Under the pieces are notes generated by a model. The model was not told the DNA's origin, made no database searches, and worked only from the letters and a program-made list of their open reading frames with translations. Positions 30,458-39,350 of a stretch of 64,000 bases of DNA are shown here, piece after piece. Position 1 is the stretch's first letter; the number at the start of each line of letters is the position of its first letter. Source of the DNA: Chromatiaceae bacterium (GTDB lineage: Bacteria; Pseudomonadota; Gammaproteobacteria; Chromatiales; Chromatiaceae); contig CP037918.1 in the NCBI GenBank assembly GCA_019356535.1, positions 310,001 to 374,000 on the forward strand, read 5' to 3'. Both the position numbers and the translations under genes were made by a program.

Positions 30458-30494
30458 AGGTCGTCCTTCAGGTCGACCTGCTGGGCGGGGGTGT

Positions 30495-31133
30495 TCAGAC
30501 GCCGTAACGTTCGCGGTAGGCGCGGACCCGTTCCAGGTCCTGCTCGTCACCGCGTTGCTCCAGGTAGCCGATGAGATCTTCCAGCCGTGCGATGGCAGCG
30601 ACCGGGATGCCGTAGTCGGCCTCGACTTCCTGGATGGCGGAACGCTCGCCCTGGCCCCGTTCCTGGCGGTCGAGCGCGATGACCACGCCGGCGGGAGTAG
30701 CGCCTTCGGCGGCGATGATGTCCATGGACTCGCGGATCGCGGTGCCGGCGGTGATGACGTCGTCAATGATGAGGATGCGGCCCTCCAGCGGGTGGCCGAC
30801 GATGCGCCCGCCCTCGCCGTGGGTCTTGGCTTCCTTGCGGTTGAAGGCATAGGGCTTGTCGATGCCGTGGTGCTCGAACAGTGCGGCGGCGGTGACCGCA
30901 GCCAGGGGGATGCCCTTGTAGGCCGGGCCGTAGAGCACATCGAAGTCAATGTCCGCCTCGACGATGGCCTGCGCGTAGAAGCGGCCCAGGCGTGCCAGCG
31001 CGCCGCCGGTGTCGAACAGGCCGGCATTGAAGAAGTAGGGGCTGATGCGCCCGGATTTCAGCGTGAACTCGCCGAAGCGCAGCACGCCGCGTTCGAGGGC
31101 GAAGTCGAGAAAGTCGCGTCGAAAGTCCTGCAT
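30495..31133 (-). CDS. pyrE: Orotate phosphoribosyltransferase
   Basis: Converts orotate and PRPP to OMP in pyrimidine synthesis. The 212-residue product begins [16 protein letters not shown] and has [26 protein letters not shown] and the PRPP-binding [20 protein letters not shown] 31133 agrees with the family N-terminus. The gene is divergent from exonuclease III, as pyrE and crc/exo are in pseudomonads. A PyrK-like gene lies about 10 kb away. Confidence 0.97.
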   Translation of the reverse strand: MQDFRRDFLDFALERGVLRFGEFTLKSGRISPYFFNAGLFDTGGALARLGRFYAQAIVEADIDFDVLYGPAYKGIPLAAVTAAALFEHHGIDKPYAFNRKEAKTHGEGGRIVGHPLEGRILIIDDVITAGTAIRESMDIIAAEGATPAGVVIALDRQERGQGERSAIQEVEADYGIPVAAIARLEDLIGYLEQRGDEQDLERVRAYRERYGV

Positions 31134-31162
31134 GACGGGCCTCATTCGTGGTGAGGCGTCAG

Positions 31163-31168
31163 TATAAT
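31163..31168 (+). promoter_or_regulatory. Possible -10 element of the exonuclease III gene
   Basis: A perfect TATAAT ends seven bases before the ATG at 31176, so a transcript started from it would have almost no leader. No good -35 hexamer was found 16-18 bases upstream, which keeps this tentative. Confidence 0.35.
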
Positions 31169-31175
31169 CCGGTGG

Positions 31176-31949
31176 ATGCGCGTCATCACCTGCAATCTCA
31201 ACGGCATCCGCTCGGCGGGCCGCAAGGGCTTCTTTCACTGGCTGCGCCGGCAGAAGGCCGATGTGGTCTGCCTGCAGGAGCTCAAGGCTCAGGTCCACCA
31301 GCTCGAGGATTCACTGTACTGGCCGCCCAGCTTTCATTGCTACTACCACCCGGCGGAGAAGAAAGGCTACAGCGGGGTGGGCATCTATTGCCGGCGCGAG
31401 CCCGACGAAGTGATCGAGGGTGTGGGTCGGCCCGAGTTCGACCGCGAGGGGCGCTGGATCGAAGCCCGTTTCGGCGACCTGCATATCGTCTCGCTCTACC
31501 TGCCTTCGGGGTCGTCCAGTGAAGAACGCCAGCAGGTGAAGTTCCAGGTGCTCGACTGGCTGTTGCCGTACCTGGTCGAACGACGCGAGGCCGGGCAGCG
31601 GCTGATCGTCTGTGGCGATCTGAACATCGCACACAAGAAGGAAGACCTGAAGAACTGGCGTGGCAACCAGAAGAACTCGGGTTTCCTGCCCGAGGAGCGC
31701 GCCTGGATGGACCGCCTGTTCGGTGAGGCGGGGTTCGTCGATGCCTTTCGCCAGGTCAACCGCGAACCCGACCAGTACACCTGGTGGTCGAACCGCGGGC
31801 GTGCCTGGGAAAAGAACGTGGGCTGGCGCATCGATTACCAGGTGGTCACGCCAGACCTGGCCGACCGTGTCCAGGCTGCCAGCATCTACAAGCGCAAGCG
31901 CTTTTCCGACCACGCCCCGCTGATCATGGACTATGCACTCGAGGACTGA
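31176..31949 (+). CDS. Exodeoxyribonuclease III
   Basis: A 257-residue AP endonuclease/3'-5' exonuclease of the ExoA/XthA family used in base-excision repair. Catalytic residues are all present: CNLNGIRS, Glu in LQELKAQ, the CGDLNIAH loop with Asp and Asn, and the general-base His in FSDHAPL. The gene sits next to pyrE, the place of the catalytically dead regulator Crc in Pseudomonas. Crc has lost these residues, so this protein is predicted to be an enzyme. It overlaps ampG by 17 bases. Confidence 0.93.
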   Translation: MRVITCNLNGIRSAGRKGFFHWLRRQKADVVCLQELKAQVHQLEDSLYWPPSFHCYYHPAEKKGYSGVGIYCRREPDEVIEGVGRPEFDREGRWIEARFGDLHIVSLYLPSGSSSEERQQVKFQVLDWLLPYLVERREAGQRLIVCGDLNIAHKKEDLKNWRGNQKNSGFLPEERAWMDRLFGEAGFVDAFRQVNREPDQYTWWSNRGRAWEKNVGWRIDYQVVTPDLADRVQAASIYKRKRFSDHAPLIMDYALED

Positions 31950-33273
31950 ACGCATCGGCTGGCGCGAAGCCTTGTGGCACCTGCGTGACTGGCGGGTGTT
32001 GCGTGTCGGTCTGCTGGGTTTCTCCTCCGGCCTGCCGCTGCTGCTGGTATTCGGCACCCTGTCGTTCTGGCTGCGTGAGGCAGGCATCGACCGCTCCACC
32101 ATCGGCTATATCAGCTGGGTGGCGCTGGCCTATGCCTTCAAGGTGGTCTGGTCGCCGCTGGTCGATCGCCTGCCCATTCCCGTGCTCACGCCGGTCCTGG
32201 GGCGTCGCCGGGCCTGGCTGTTGGCCACCCAGCTGGTGATCGCCGGCGGCCTGGCGGGCATGGCCTTGAGTGATCCCGCGTGGCAGCTCGAACGGGTGGT
32301 CTGGCTGGCATTACTGGTGGCGGTTGCTTCGGCGACCCAGGACGTGGCTGTGGATGCCTACCGCATCGAGAGCGCAGGCGCGCGGATGCAGGGCATCCTT
32401 GCTGCCTTTTACACCACCGGCTACCGGCTCGCCATGTTCGTGGCTTCGGCAGGCGCCTTGTGGATTGCCGCGCGTTTCGATCCGGATGAGGCCAGCTATC
32501 AGCAGGGACCCTGGTTGGCGGCTTACGGCATCATGGCCCTGCTGATGGGGGTCGGCATCCTCACCACCCTGTTCTCTCCGGAACCCGAGCGCACCGTGGT
32601 GCCCGAGCCACTGGCGGGCGATCGCTTGGAACGGCTGGCCGCCTGGCTGCGCAGCGCAGTCTGGGAGCCTTTTGCCGAGTTTTTCCGGCGTTACGGTGGC
32701 AAGGCTGCGCTGGTGCTGGCGTTGATTGCCGGCTACCGGTTGTCGGACATCGTGCTCGGGGCCATTGCCAACGTGTTCTACAAGGACATGGGGTTTTCCA
32801 AGGACGAGATCGCGTTGGTCTCCAAGGGCTTCGGCATCTACGTGACCATCCTCGGCGGTTTTCTGGGGGGGCTGGCGGTCTATCGCTTCGGGGTGATGGC
32901 GGTGCTGTTTGTCGGTGCCGTGCTGGCCGCGGCGACCAATCTGCTGTTTGCCTGGCTGGCACTGCGTGGGCACGATTTCTGGGGGCTGGTAGCGGTGGTG
33001 GGCATGGACAACCTGGCCGCCGGGGTGGCCATTTCGGCCTTCGTGGCTTATCTCTCCGGGCTGGTGAACATCCGCTTCTCGGCCACCCAGTACGCCCTGT
33101 TCAGCTCGGTGATGTTGCTATTGCCCAAGTTTCTGGGTGGCTTCTCGGGGGTGCTGGTCGATCGGCTGGGCTATCCGGCCTTCTTCACCCTTACTGCGCT
33201 GGCCGGGGTGCCAGTGCTGCTGCTGGTGGCTGCGGCCTGGCGTTGGACCGAGGTGCGGGTAGACGATGATTGA
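31933..33273 (+). CDS. ampG: AmpG-type muropeptide permease (MFS)
   Basis: A 446-residue major-facilitator protein with 12 hydrophobic segments. Typical AmpG blocks are GFSSGLPLLLVFGTLSFWLREAG near the N-terminus and SATQDVAVDAYRIE in the middle, plus YRLSDIVLGAIANVFYKDMGF. AmpG imports GlcNAc-anhydro-MurNAc peptides for cell-wall recycling and so controls AmpC induction in some species. It overlaps the preceding exonuclease gene by 17 bases and the next gene by eight. Confidence 0.9.
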   Translation: MHSRTERIGWREALWHLRDWRVLRVGLLGFSSGLPLLLVFGTLSFWLREAGIDRSTIGYISWVALAYAFKVVWSPLVDRLPIPVLTPVLGRRRAWLLATQLVIAGGLAGMALSDPAWQLERVVWLALLVAVASATQDVAVDAYRIESAGARMQGILAAFYTTGYRLAMFVASAGALWIAARFDPDEASYQQGPWLAAYGIMALLMGVGILTTLFSPEPERTVVPEPLAGDRLERLAAWLRSAVWEPFAEFFRRYGGKAALVLALIAGYRLSDIVLGAIANVFYKDMGFSKDEIALVSKGFGIYVTILGGFLGGLAVYRFGVMAVLFVGAVLAAATNLLFAWLALRGHDFWGLVAVVGMDNLAAGVAISAFVAYLSGLVNIRFSATQYALFSSVMLLLPKFLGGFSGVLVDRLGYPAFFTLTALAGVPVLLLVAAAWRWTEVRVDDD

Positions 33274-33934
33274 GGTTGGCCTGCTCGGTGCCCTGCTGGT
33301 GGGGCTGCTCGGCGGCGTGCACTGCGTGGGCATGTGCGGTGGTATCGTCGGTGCCCTTTCGCTGGGGCTGCCGGCCGGGCGCTCGCGCTGGCCGCTGTTG
33401 CTGGCCTACAACCTCGGGCGGGTCGCCAGCTATACCCTGGCTGGTGCCATCGCTGGCGGGTTGGGGGTATTCTTCTCGGGCCTGTTGCCGGTGCAGCAGG
33501 CGCAACAGGTGCTGCTGGGGCTTGCCGGGATCTTCATGGTGCTGCTGGGGCTCTACCTCGGTGGCTGGTGGCGCCTGCTGGCACGCGTGGAACAGGCGGG
33601 TAGCATGCTGTGGCGGCGTATCGAGCCCTGGGGGCGCGGTCTGCTGCCGGTGCGGCGTCCCGCCCAGGCGCTGGCGCTGGGTGCGCTCTGGGGCTGGCTG
33701 CCCTGCGGACTGGTCTACAGCGTGCTGATCTGGTCGGTCTCGGCCGGCGGTGCGCTGGAGGGGGCGCTGCTGATGCTGCTCTTCGGACTGGGTACTCTGC
33801 CCAACCTGTTGCTAATGGGGGCGGCAGCCGCAACTGTGCAGCGTTTCGTGCGCCGCCCCGGGGTAAGGCAGGCCGCGGGTGCGCTGGTGGCAGCCTTTGG
33901 TCTGTGGCAGCTCTGGCGCGCGCTCAGCGGGTAA
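33266..33934 (+). CDS. TauE/SafE-like membrane protein with HCxGMCGG motif
   Basis: A 222-residue protein with six hydrophobic helices, beginning GALLVGLLGGVHCVGMCGGIVGAL. The HCVGMCGG motif and WGWLPCGLVYSVL are characteristic of the sulfite-exporter-like proteins found near cytochrome oxidase maturation genes; a metal or sulfur-related transport role has been proposed for the family. No oxidase gene is near. Its end overlaps the convergent DUF4426 gene by 11 bases. Confidence 0.82.
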   Translation: MIEVGLLGALLVGLLGGVHCVGMCGGIVGALSLGLPAGRSRWPLLLAYNLGRVASYTLAGAIAGGLGVFFSGLLPVQQAQQVLLGLAGIFMVLLGLYLGGWWRLLARVEQAGSMLWRRIEPWGRGLLPVRRPAQALALGALWGWLPCGLVYSVLIWSVSAGGALEGALLMLLFGLGTLPNLLLMGAAAATVQRFVRRPGVRQAAGALVAAFGLWQLWRALSG

Positions 33935-34358
33935 AGAATTCCTGCTCGAAGCGGGCATGCAGGGGGGTCACCTGGCCCTTGTGCAACACATCGATATCGA
34001 AGATCAGGTGTTCCCGGTGGGCGACCGGAAAGTCGGCGATGTAGTAGATGGCATCGCCTTCGCGGATTTCGCGTACCGGGATGTCACGCTTCTGTCCCAT
34101 CAGGTTGTGTGCCACGACCTTCACTTTTGCCTCGAGGGCGGCACCGGTAGTGCCAGGGGTTTCGCGGATCACGGCGATGTTCACCATGCCGCGGCTGGTG
34201 CTGCGTTGGATGCCGTAGCTGCGGGCCACCTCGGGCGCGAGGCTGTCGGTGGTGAAGGCATTGTGGTGGATGGCGTAACCGGCGGTGCGGGTGACATTTT
34301 CCGCCAGTGCCATCCCGGCAAACAGGAACAGCAGGGGAAGCAGGATGAGTCGTTTCAT
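33924..34358 (-). CDS. DUF4426 periplasmic protein
   Basis: A 144-residue exported protein with signal peptide (MKRLILLPLLFLFAGMALA) and a single compact domain beginning YAIHHNAFTTDSLAPEVARSYGI, characteristic of DUF4426. The rest is rich in beta strands (GMVNIAVI, KVKVVAHNL, IYYIADFPV). A purine-rich AAAAAAGGAGA precedes the ATG. Function unknown. Confidence 0.8.
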   Translation of the reverse strand: MKRLILLPLLFLFAGMALAENVTRTAGYAIHHNAFTTDSLAPEVARSYGIQRSTSRGMVNIAVIRETPGTTGAALEAKVKVVAHNLMGQKRDIPVREIREGDAIYYIADFPVAHREHLIFDIDVLHKGQVTPLHARFEQEFFTR

Positions 34359-34475
34359 GGCGGATCTCCTTTTTTCAATTGTAGTATGGCCCTGTCCGAT
34401 AAGACCGGGGCGAGGAGAGGTTTGCTTCCTGTGGAAGCAGGGCGGCGTCCTGGTGCTGGAGGTTCTCGTCGGAGA

Positions 34476-36461
34476 TCAGCTGGCCAGGCAGCTGTCGCTG
34501 TTGCCCTCGATCACCTTGGGTCGCACCTTGCCCTGTTCGTTGGGGATTATGGGGTTGTTCAGGGCCTGGTGCACGTTCTGCAGGGAGCTGAGCTGGATCT
34601 GCAGGCGCCGGGCCTCTTGTTTCATCAGCAGAATGCGTTGCTGAATAGTCTTGCGCGACTGGCTGGCGTGCTTGAGATCGCGAATCTGCTGGGATAGGGC
34701 GCCGTGATATTCCTTGATCTCGATGGTGAGAGGGTCGAGCGCATGGTCCAGCCATTCGCGAGCCTCGCGATGTGCCTCGCGGAAGATGTGGCGAGCGCGG
34801 TCCACGATGGTGCGGAAGTAACGCTTCACCACGAAGTGCTGCTCGGTCATGGTGGTGCGCGGGCTCTTGCGGAAGACCTCGGCCTCCTGGTGCAGCATGC
34901 CCAGTTCCACCTGATGGCGGACGACGGAGAACATGACCGGTTGCAGAGGCGGGAAGTCGTGATCGGTTTGGAAGCGTCGATAGATGCTGCGGATCAGGCG
35001 GCGCATGGCGGCAGTGTGTTGGCCGACCGTCTCCATGCGGGCGTTGATGTCATCGAATAGAATGCGCATGGCCTCCTTGAGGCCGGGTGTAGTCCAGGCC
35101 CTGGACATCTCCAGACGCGCCGCTTCGATGACCTTGTCCAAGGAGTGCAGGTCCAGCGCCTCAAGCAGGAGGCGGCCGTGTTCCTGAAATTCGCGGCGAC
35201 TCTCGCGATAGGCCTCCACGCTGGCCTGATAGCGCTTCTTGTCACGCTGGGTTTCGTGCAGCAGGTGGGCGATCGAGCTGTCGCTTCGATTGGCTACCTC
35301 GTGCAGGCTGTGGATCTGTTTCTGTGTGCGCTGGAGGCGTGATTCGATGATGTTCTCCAGCGACTCGATGGCGTGCTGCACCCCGCTGGTGAAATCGTTC
35401 ATGATGAGGTCGCGTCGGTTCTCCACCACAATGGTCGAGAGGTAGTCCTCCAGCCGATTAATGCCACTGCGCCGCTCGAGACCGTGGTCCTCGCGGATGC
35501 GGGCCAACAACGCCTTTTGTGCCGACACGGCGAAGGTCTGCTCGATGCCGATGTCCAGCATGTTGGCCACGTCGGAGCGTTGCTGGAGGACCCGCTCCTC
35601 GATGTGCTCCTGCGGCCGCAGACCATCCCACAGGGTGTCGACCTTGTTGAGCACCACCATCACGCCCTGTCGCGGCTTGCCCGCGGGGGTGATGAGCTGC
35701 TGCCAGATGTCGAGGTCGGAGCGGGTTACGCCGGTGTCGGCGGACAGCACCAGCAGTACGGCCTGGGCATTGGGCAGCATCTCGTAGGTGAGTTCCGGTT
35801 CGTTACCCACGGCATTGAGGCCGGGAGTGTCGATCACCCGGAGCCCCTTGGCCAGCAGTGGGTGACGGATGTTGAGCTGCGCGAGCCGCCAGCGTGGGAC
35901 GACCACTGTATCGTTGGTGTCGTCGGTGAGCTGGCTGTCAACCTCCTTGAGCAGGCCCAGCTCGGCGGCCTGGGCGCGCGGGATCCGCTTGGTGGCAGTC
36001 AGTGCCTTGAGTTGTTCTTCCAGAACGTCCGGATCGTCGAGCTGCAGCGGAAGCGTGGTCCAGAGCTCCGGCTTCTGCCGCAGGTGGGACAGGCTGATGT
36101 CCTGGCCGCGGGTCTCGATTGGCAGCAGGCGCAGGCAGGGTTCGGCCTCGGGGTCTTGCAGGATCTCGGTAGGGCACATGGTGGTGCGCCCGACGTCGGT
36201 GGGCAACAGGCGGTAGCCGAGGTTGCCGAAGAACAGGGCGTTGATCAGCTCGGTCTTGCCGCGCGAGAACTCGCCGGTGATGGCCACCGTGATGTCGTCA
36301 TGGCGCAGTGCGGCACGTGCCCGCTCGATGGTGTGATGGATCTCCGAACCGTAGAGATTCTGCTGCTGCAGCCACGGTTCGAGCTGATCCAGGATCTTGC
36401 GCTGGCGTTGTTTCCACCGGGCAAACCCGGCCAATTGTTTTTCCAGCGGCGAAGTCGCCAT
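34476..36461 (-). CDS. Dynamin-like GTPase
   Basis: A 661-residue protein with an N-terminal dynamin-type GTPase: P-loop GEFSRGKT (about 63-70), switch threonines in GRTTMCPTEI (about 91-100), DTPGLN (about 211) and NKVD (about 268). A long helical region (about 345-640), with strong coiled-coil character near 360-440 and 590-640, follows. No membrane-spanning helix is seen, so contact with membranes would have to be peripheral. Bacterial dynamin-like proteins act in membrane fusion, repair or phage defence. It stands alone, without the tandem partner seen for some families; substrate membrane and role are unknown. Confidence 0.85.
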   Translation of the reverse strand: MATSPLEKQLAGFARWKQRQRKILDQLEPWLQQQNLYGSEIHHTIERARAALRHDDITVAITGEFSRGKTELINALFFGNLGYRLLPTDVGRTTMCPTEILQDPEAEPCLRLLPIETRGQDISLSHLRQKPELWTTLPLQLDDPDVLEEQLKALTATKRIPRAQAAELGLLKEVDSQLTDDTNDTVVVPRWRLAQLNIRHPLLAKGLRVIDTPGLNAVGNEPELTYEMLPNAQAVLLVLSADTGVTRSDLDIWQQLITPAGKPRQGVMVVLNKVDTLWDGLRPQEHIEERVLQQRSDVANMLDIGIEQTFAVSAQKALLARIREDHGLERRSGINRLEDYLSTIVVENRRDLIMNDFTSGVQHAIESLENIIESRLQRTQKQIHSLHEVANRSDSSIAHLLHETQRDKKRYQASVEAYRESRREFQEHGRLLLEALDLHSLDKVIEAARLEMSRAWTTPGLKEAMRILFDDINARMETVGQHTAAMRRLIRSIYRRFQTDHDFPPLQPVMFSVVRHQVELGMLHQEAEVFRKSPRTTMTEQHFVVKRYFRTIVDRARHIFREAHREAREWLDHALDPLTIEIKEYHGALSQQIRDLKHASQSRKTIQQRILLMKQEARRLQIQLSSLQNVHQALNNPIIPNEQGKVRPKVIEGNSDSCLAS

Positions 36462-36540
36462 ACCCCTTGCCCTCTCTGGTGTCGGCCGAGTTGGTGCCCG
36501 GATCTGTCCGAATTTTCAGCCCACCCCTCAATTTTAGGCA

Positions 36541-36855
36541 TTAAACGATTGTTTTTGCATCCTTGAAGCTGTCGTGAAGCGCGGACGGAAGTCGGGAGGG
36601 GGCGGTAATGCGAATCCGTTTGCGTCGGGAGGACTCTCCGCTCTCGATGCGGACAGCCGATTTCGGCACCCGAAATTGGCGTGCCAGCCAGGCCGCCAAG
36701 TGGGCATTGGCTTTTCCCTCGACCGGTGGTGCGGTGATGCGCACCTTGATGGCATCGTCGAGGACCTCGGCAAAGGCGTCGCGGGCGGCGCGTGGCTGGA
36801 CCTTGACGAAGAGCAGCAGGTCGTCGCCGTCCCAGCGGAACCATCCGCTCCCCAT
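36541..36855 (-). CDS. yggU: DUF167/YggU family protein
   Basis: A 104-residue conserved protein of unknown function: WDGDDLLLFVKVQPRAARD near the start and the family signature ITAPPVEGKANAHL in the centre. Its ATG shares one base with the yggT stop codon (TGATG), so translation is coupled. The order proC-yggT-yggU is conserved in gammaproteobacteria. Confidence 0.9.
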   Translation of the reverse strand: MGSGWFRWDGDDLLLFVKVQPRAARDAFAEVLDDAIKVRITAPPVEGKANAHLAAWLARQFRVPKSAVRIESGESSRRKRIRITAPSRLPSALHDSFKDAKTIV

Positions 36856-37430
36856 CACAGTAGGCTCAGCAACAGCGCTTTCAGGGGCGGGATGAGCAGC
36901 ATCTTCAGCAGCACCAGGCCGATCATCACCAGCATGGGGGAGAGGTCCAGGCCGCTGATCGGCGGCAGGATGCGCCGCGCCGGTACCATGAGCGGGCGGG
37001 TGAGGGCATCGAGCACGCTGATCGCCGGGTTATGGGCGGCGGGATTGACCCAGCTGATGATCACCAGGATGAGGATGCTGTAGAGGAAGATATCGATCAG
37101 CAGCCCGATCAGTTCCGGGATTGCCAGCAGCAGCGCGGCCAGGAATTGGAAGCCCTGGCCGGCGATGGCATAGATCAGCAGCAGTTGCACTGCCAGCACC
37201 ATCCAGGCCAGCACCAGCGAAGCGGTGTCTTTGCCGCCGATTGGCGGGATAAAACGCCGCAGTGGCACCAGTACCGGGCTGGTGATGCGCACGATGAACT
37301 GCGACAGCGGGTTGTAGAAATCAGCGCGTACCAGTTGCAGCAGGAAGCGCAGCAGGGCCACCAGGGCATACAGCCCGAAGATCACCTGTACCAGAAAGAT
37401 CAGCGGTGTGGAGAGATAACCGTCGCCCAT
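36855..37430 (-). CDS. yggT: YggT family integral membrane protein
   Basis: A 191-residue membrane protein made of two similar halves, each with two hydrophobic helices and the family motif (NPLSQFIVRITSPVLVPLRRFIPP and NPAISVLDALTRPLMVPARRILPP). Related proteins affect osmotic tolerance and cell division placement in other organisms, but no biochemical activity is established. It lies three bases after proC. Confidence 0.92.
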   Translation of the reverse strand: MGDGYLSTPLIFLVQVIFGLYALVALLRFLLQLVRADFYNPLSQFIVRITSPVLVPLRRFIPPIGGKDTASLVLAWMVLAVQLLLIYAIAGQGFQFLAALLLAIPELIGLLIDIFLYSILILVIISWVNPAAHNPAISVLDALTRPLMVPARRILPPISGLDLSPMLVMIGLVLLKMLLIPPLKALLLSLL

Positions 37431-37433
37431 GGT

Positions 37434-38261
37434 TCATTCCTCATCCAGCAGGCGTGAGAGCTCGATGGAGCGGTCGCGTGCAGCGGTGAGTGCGCGCAAC
37501 ACGATGCCTTCCAGGTCTTCTTCCTCGAAGCGCTTGATCGCTTGCTCGGTGGTGCCGCCCGGCGAGGTCACGCGGCGTCGCAGCTGGGCCGGGTCCTCGT
37601 TGCTCTCGATGGCCATGCGCGCTGCGCCCAGCGCTGTTTGCAGGGTCAGCAGGCGGGCGGTGTCGGCAGGCAGGCCTAGGCGTTTACCAGCGTGCTCCAT
37701 GGCCTCCATGAGCAGGAAGAAATAGGCCGGGCCGCTGCCCGAGAGCGCGGTGACGGCGTCCATCAGTGATTCATCATCCACCCACTGTACCAGGCCGACT
37801 GCACGCATCACCGATTCAGCCTGTTCGCGTTGCGCTTCGTTTACTTCCGGGGTGGCGAACAGCGCGGTGGCACCGGTCTGCAGCATCGCTGGGGTATTGG
37901 GCATGCTGCGCACCAGGGCCACGCCGCCGCCCAGCCAGTGTTGCAGGGTATCGCTACGTATCCCGGCGGCGATGGAGATCACCAATGGACGGTGTTGCTG
38001 TATCGACTCTGCCAGGTTGCGTGCGACCTCACCCAGCACCTGGGGCTTGACCGCGAGTACCACCACCTCGGCGCGGGCGACCGCCTCGGCATTGTCCTCC
38101 AGGGTGTGAATGCCGGCCTTGTTGGCCAGTGCTTCGCGACGCGCCGGGTCGGGATCGGTGGCAAGGATGCGCTCTGCCGGGGTGCCGTCGGTGATCAGGC
38201 CGCCAATCAGGGCCGCGGCCATGTTGCCGGAACCGATGAAGGCGATGGTGGGTTGGGTCAT
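37434..38261 (-). CDS. proC: Pyrroline-5-carboxylate reductase
   Basis: Last enzyme of proline synthesis, 275 residues, reducing pyrroline-5-carboxylate with NAD(P)H. The Rossmann motif is IAFIGSGNMAAALIGG at the N-terminus; VRSMPNTPA and ALSGSGPAYFFLLMEAM followed by TSPGGTTEQAI are the catalytic-domain blocks. The probable promoter lies inside the dispersed repeat at 38292-38530. Confidence 0.96.
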   Translation of the reverse strand: MTQPTIAFIGSGNMAAALIGGLITDGTPAERILATDPDPARREALANKAGIHTLEDNAEAVARAEVVVLAVKPQVLGEVARNLAESIQQHRPLVISIAAGIRSDTLQHWLGGGVALVRSMPNTPAMLQTGATALFATPEVNEAQREQAESVMRAVGLVQWVDDESLMDAVTALSGSGPAYFFLLMEAMEHAGKRLGLPADTARLLTLQTALGAARMAIESNEDPAQLRRRVTSPGGTTEQAIKRFEEEDLEGIVLRALTAARDRSIELSRLLDEE

Positions 38262-38291
38262 GGGATGTCTGCCGTGTTGTTGGTTGATGCC

Positions 38292-38530
38292 ATTCTAGCC
38301 CGAATATTTCACTGGCCGAACAACGCTTGAAACCCAAGATACTGAATGATGGGGCAAAGATGGCCAAAAGGGACGCCAACCGTCGGGTTCAGTTTGTCCT
38401 CCGCGTTGTTCTATCCCGATGCGGGCGGTTTCTCGCTTGCTGTGGCTAACGGCTATCACTTTCGCTCCAAACCAGCGTCACAACGGCTGCGAAGTTCGCT
38501 GGTTTCCGGGATGCCGGTAAAACATCCGGG
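38292..38530. repeat. Dispersed intergenic repeat, copy 2 (upstream of proC)
   Basis: Starts ATTCTAGCCCGAATATT like copy 1 at 22624, continues with GAACAACGCTTGAAA and GATACTGAATGATG, and ends GGGATGCCGGTAAAACATCC. It is about 80 bases longer in the middle than copy 1. On the minus strand it offers TAGAAT (38297-38292) as a -10 for proC. It fills most of the 275-base gap between yggS and proC. Confidence 0.75.
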
Positions 38531-38536
38531 GCAGCC

Positions 38537-39223
38537 TCATTCCCGGGCGCCGAAGATGTCGGTGCCCACGCGCACCAGGGTCGAGCCGGCGGCAATCGCC
38601 AGTTCCAGGTCGCCGCTCATGCCCATCGACAGGGTGTCGAGGTGCAGGTCGGCCTGTTCTGCGAGTTGGCGGCGTAAATCGGCCAGGCGTCGGAACACCG
38701 CGGCCTGGGCCTCGCGCGGGCTGGTCGGGTCGGGCATGGTCATCAAGCCACGCAGTCGCAGGCGTGGTAGTTCGCTCACGGCCAGTGCCAGTTCCTCCAG
38801 CGCCTCTGCAGGGACGCCGCCCTTGCTGGCCTCGCCACTCAGGTTGACCTGGATGCAGCAGTTCAGCGGCGGCAGCGCCTCGGGACGCTGGTCGCTCAGG
38901 CGCCGGGCGTGCTTGAGCTGGTCCAGGCCATGCACCCAGGCGAAGTAGCGGGCGATGTCGCGGGTCTTGTTGCTCTGGATGCGCCCGATGTAGTGCCACT
39001 CGATGGGCAGGTCGGCGAGCATCCGGATCTTGGGCAGGGCGTCTTGCAGGTAGTTCTCGCCGAAGGCTTGCTGGCCAGCGTTCCAGGCCTCGCGGATCAT
39101 CGCTGCCGGCTTGGTCTTGCTCACTGCCAGCAGCGCGATCTCGGCCGGGTTGCGGTCCGCTGCGAGCGCGGCTTGTGCGATACGTCGATGAACATCCTCC
39201 AGTGCTTGTGCGATAGTAGGCAT
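38537..39223 (-). CDS. yggS: YggS family pyridoxal phosphate homeostasis protein
   Basis: A 228-residue PLP-binding TIM-barrel protein (PLPBP family) that buffers PLP and affects amino-acid metabolism. The Schiff-base lysine lies in LLAVSKTKPA near residue 37; FGENYLQDA, WHYIGRIQSNK and LSMGMSGDLELAIAAGST are hallmark blocks. ATG 39223 (MPTIAQALEDV) is preferred to an extension 11 codons upstream. It diverges from pilT. Confidence 0.95.
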   Translation of the reverse strand: MPTIAQALEDVHRRIAQAALAADRNPAEIALLAVSKTKPAAMIREAWNAGQQAFGENYLQDALPKIRMLADLPIEWHYIGRIQSNKTRDIARYFAWVHGLDQLKHARRLSDQRPEALPPLNCCIQVNLSGEASKGGVPAEALEELALAVSELPRLRLRGLMTMPDPTSPREAQAAVFRRLADLRRQLAEQADLHLDTLSMGMSGDLELAIAAGSTLVRVGTDIFGARE

Positions 39224-39350
39224 GGGATTCCGGTGGCTGTTAGTCTCTGCCGGCAAGGGTGTTGTGTGGCCGGAGGTTCGTCAAGTATCGGGATGCCGGG
39301 CCGTTACAGGAGCGCGTGGTGCAGCGTGCACTGGACTCAAGGGGAAATCG

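Noticed and set aside
31176..31949. Naming this gene crc because of its place beside pyrE
   Set aside because: The nuclease catalytic residues that Crc has lost are all present.
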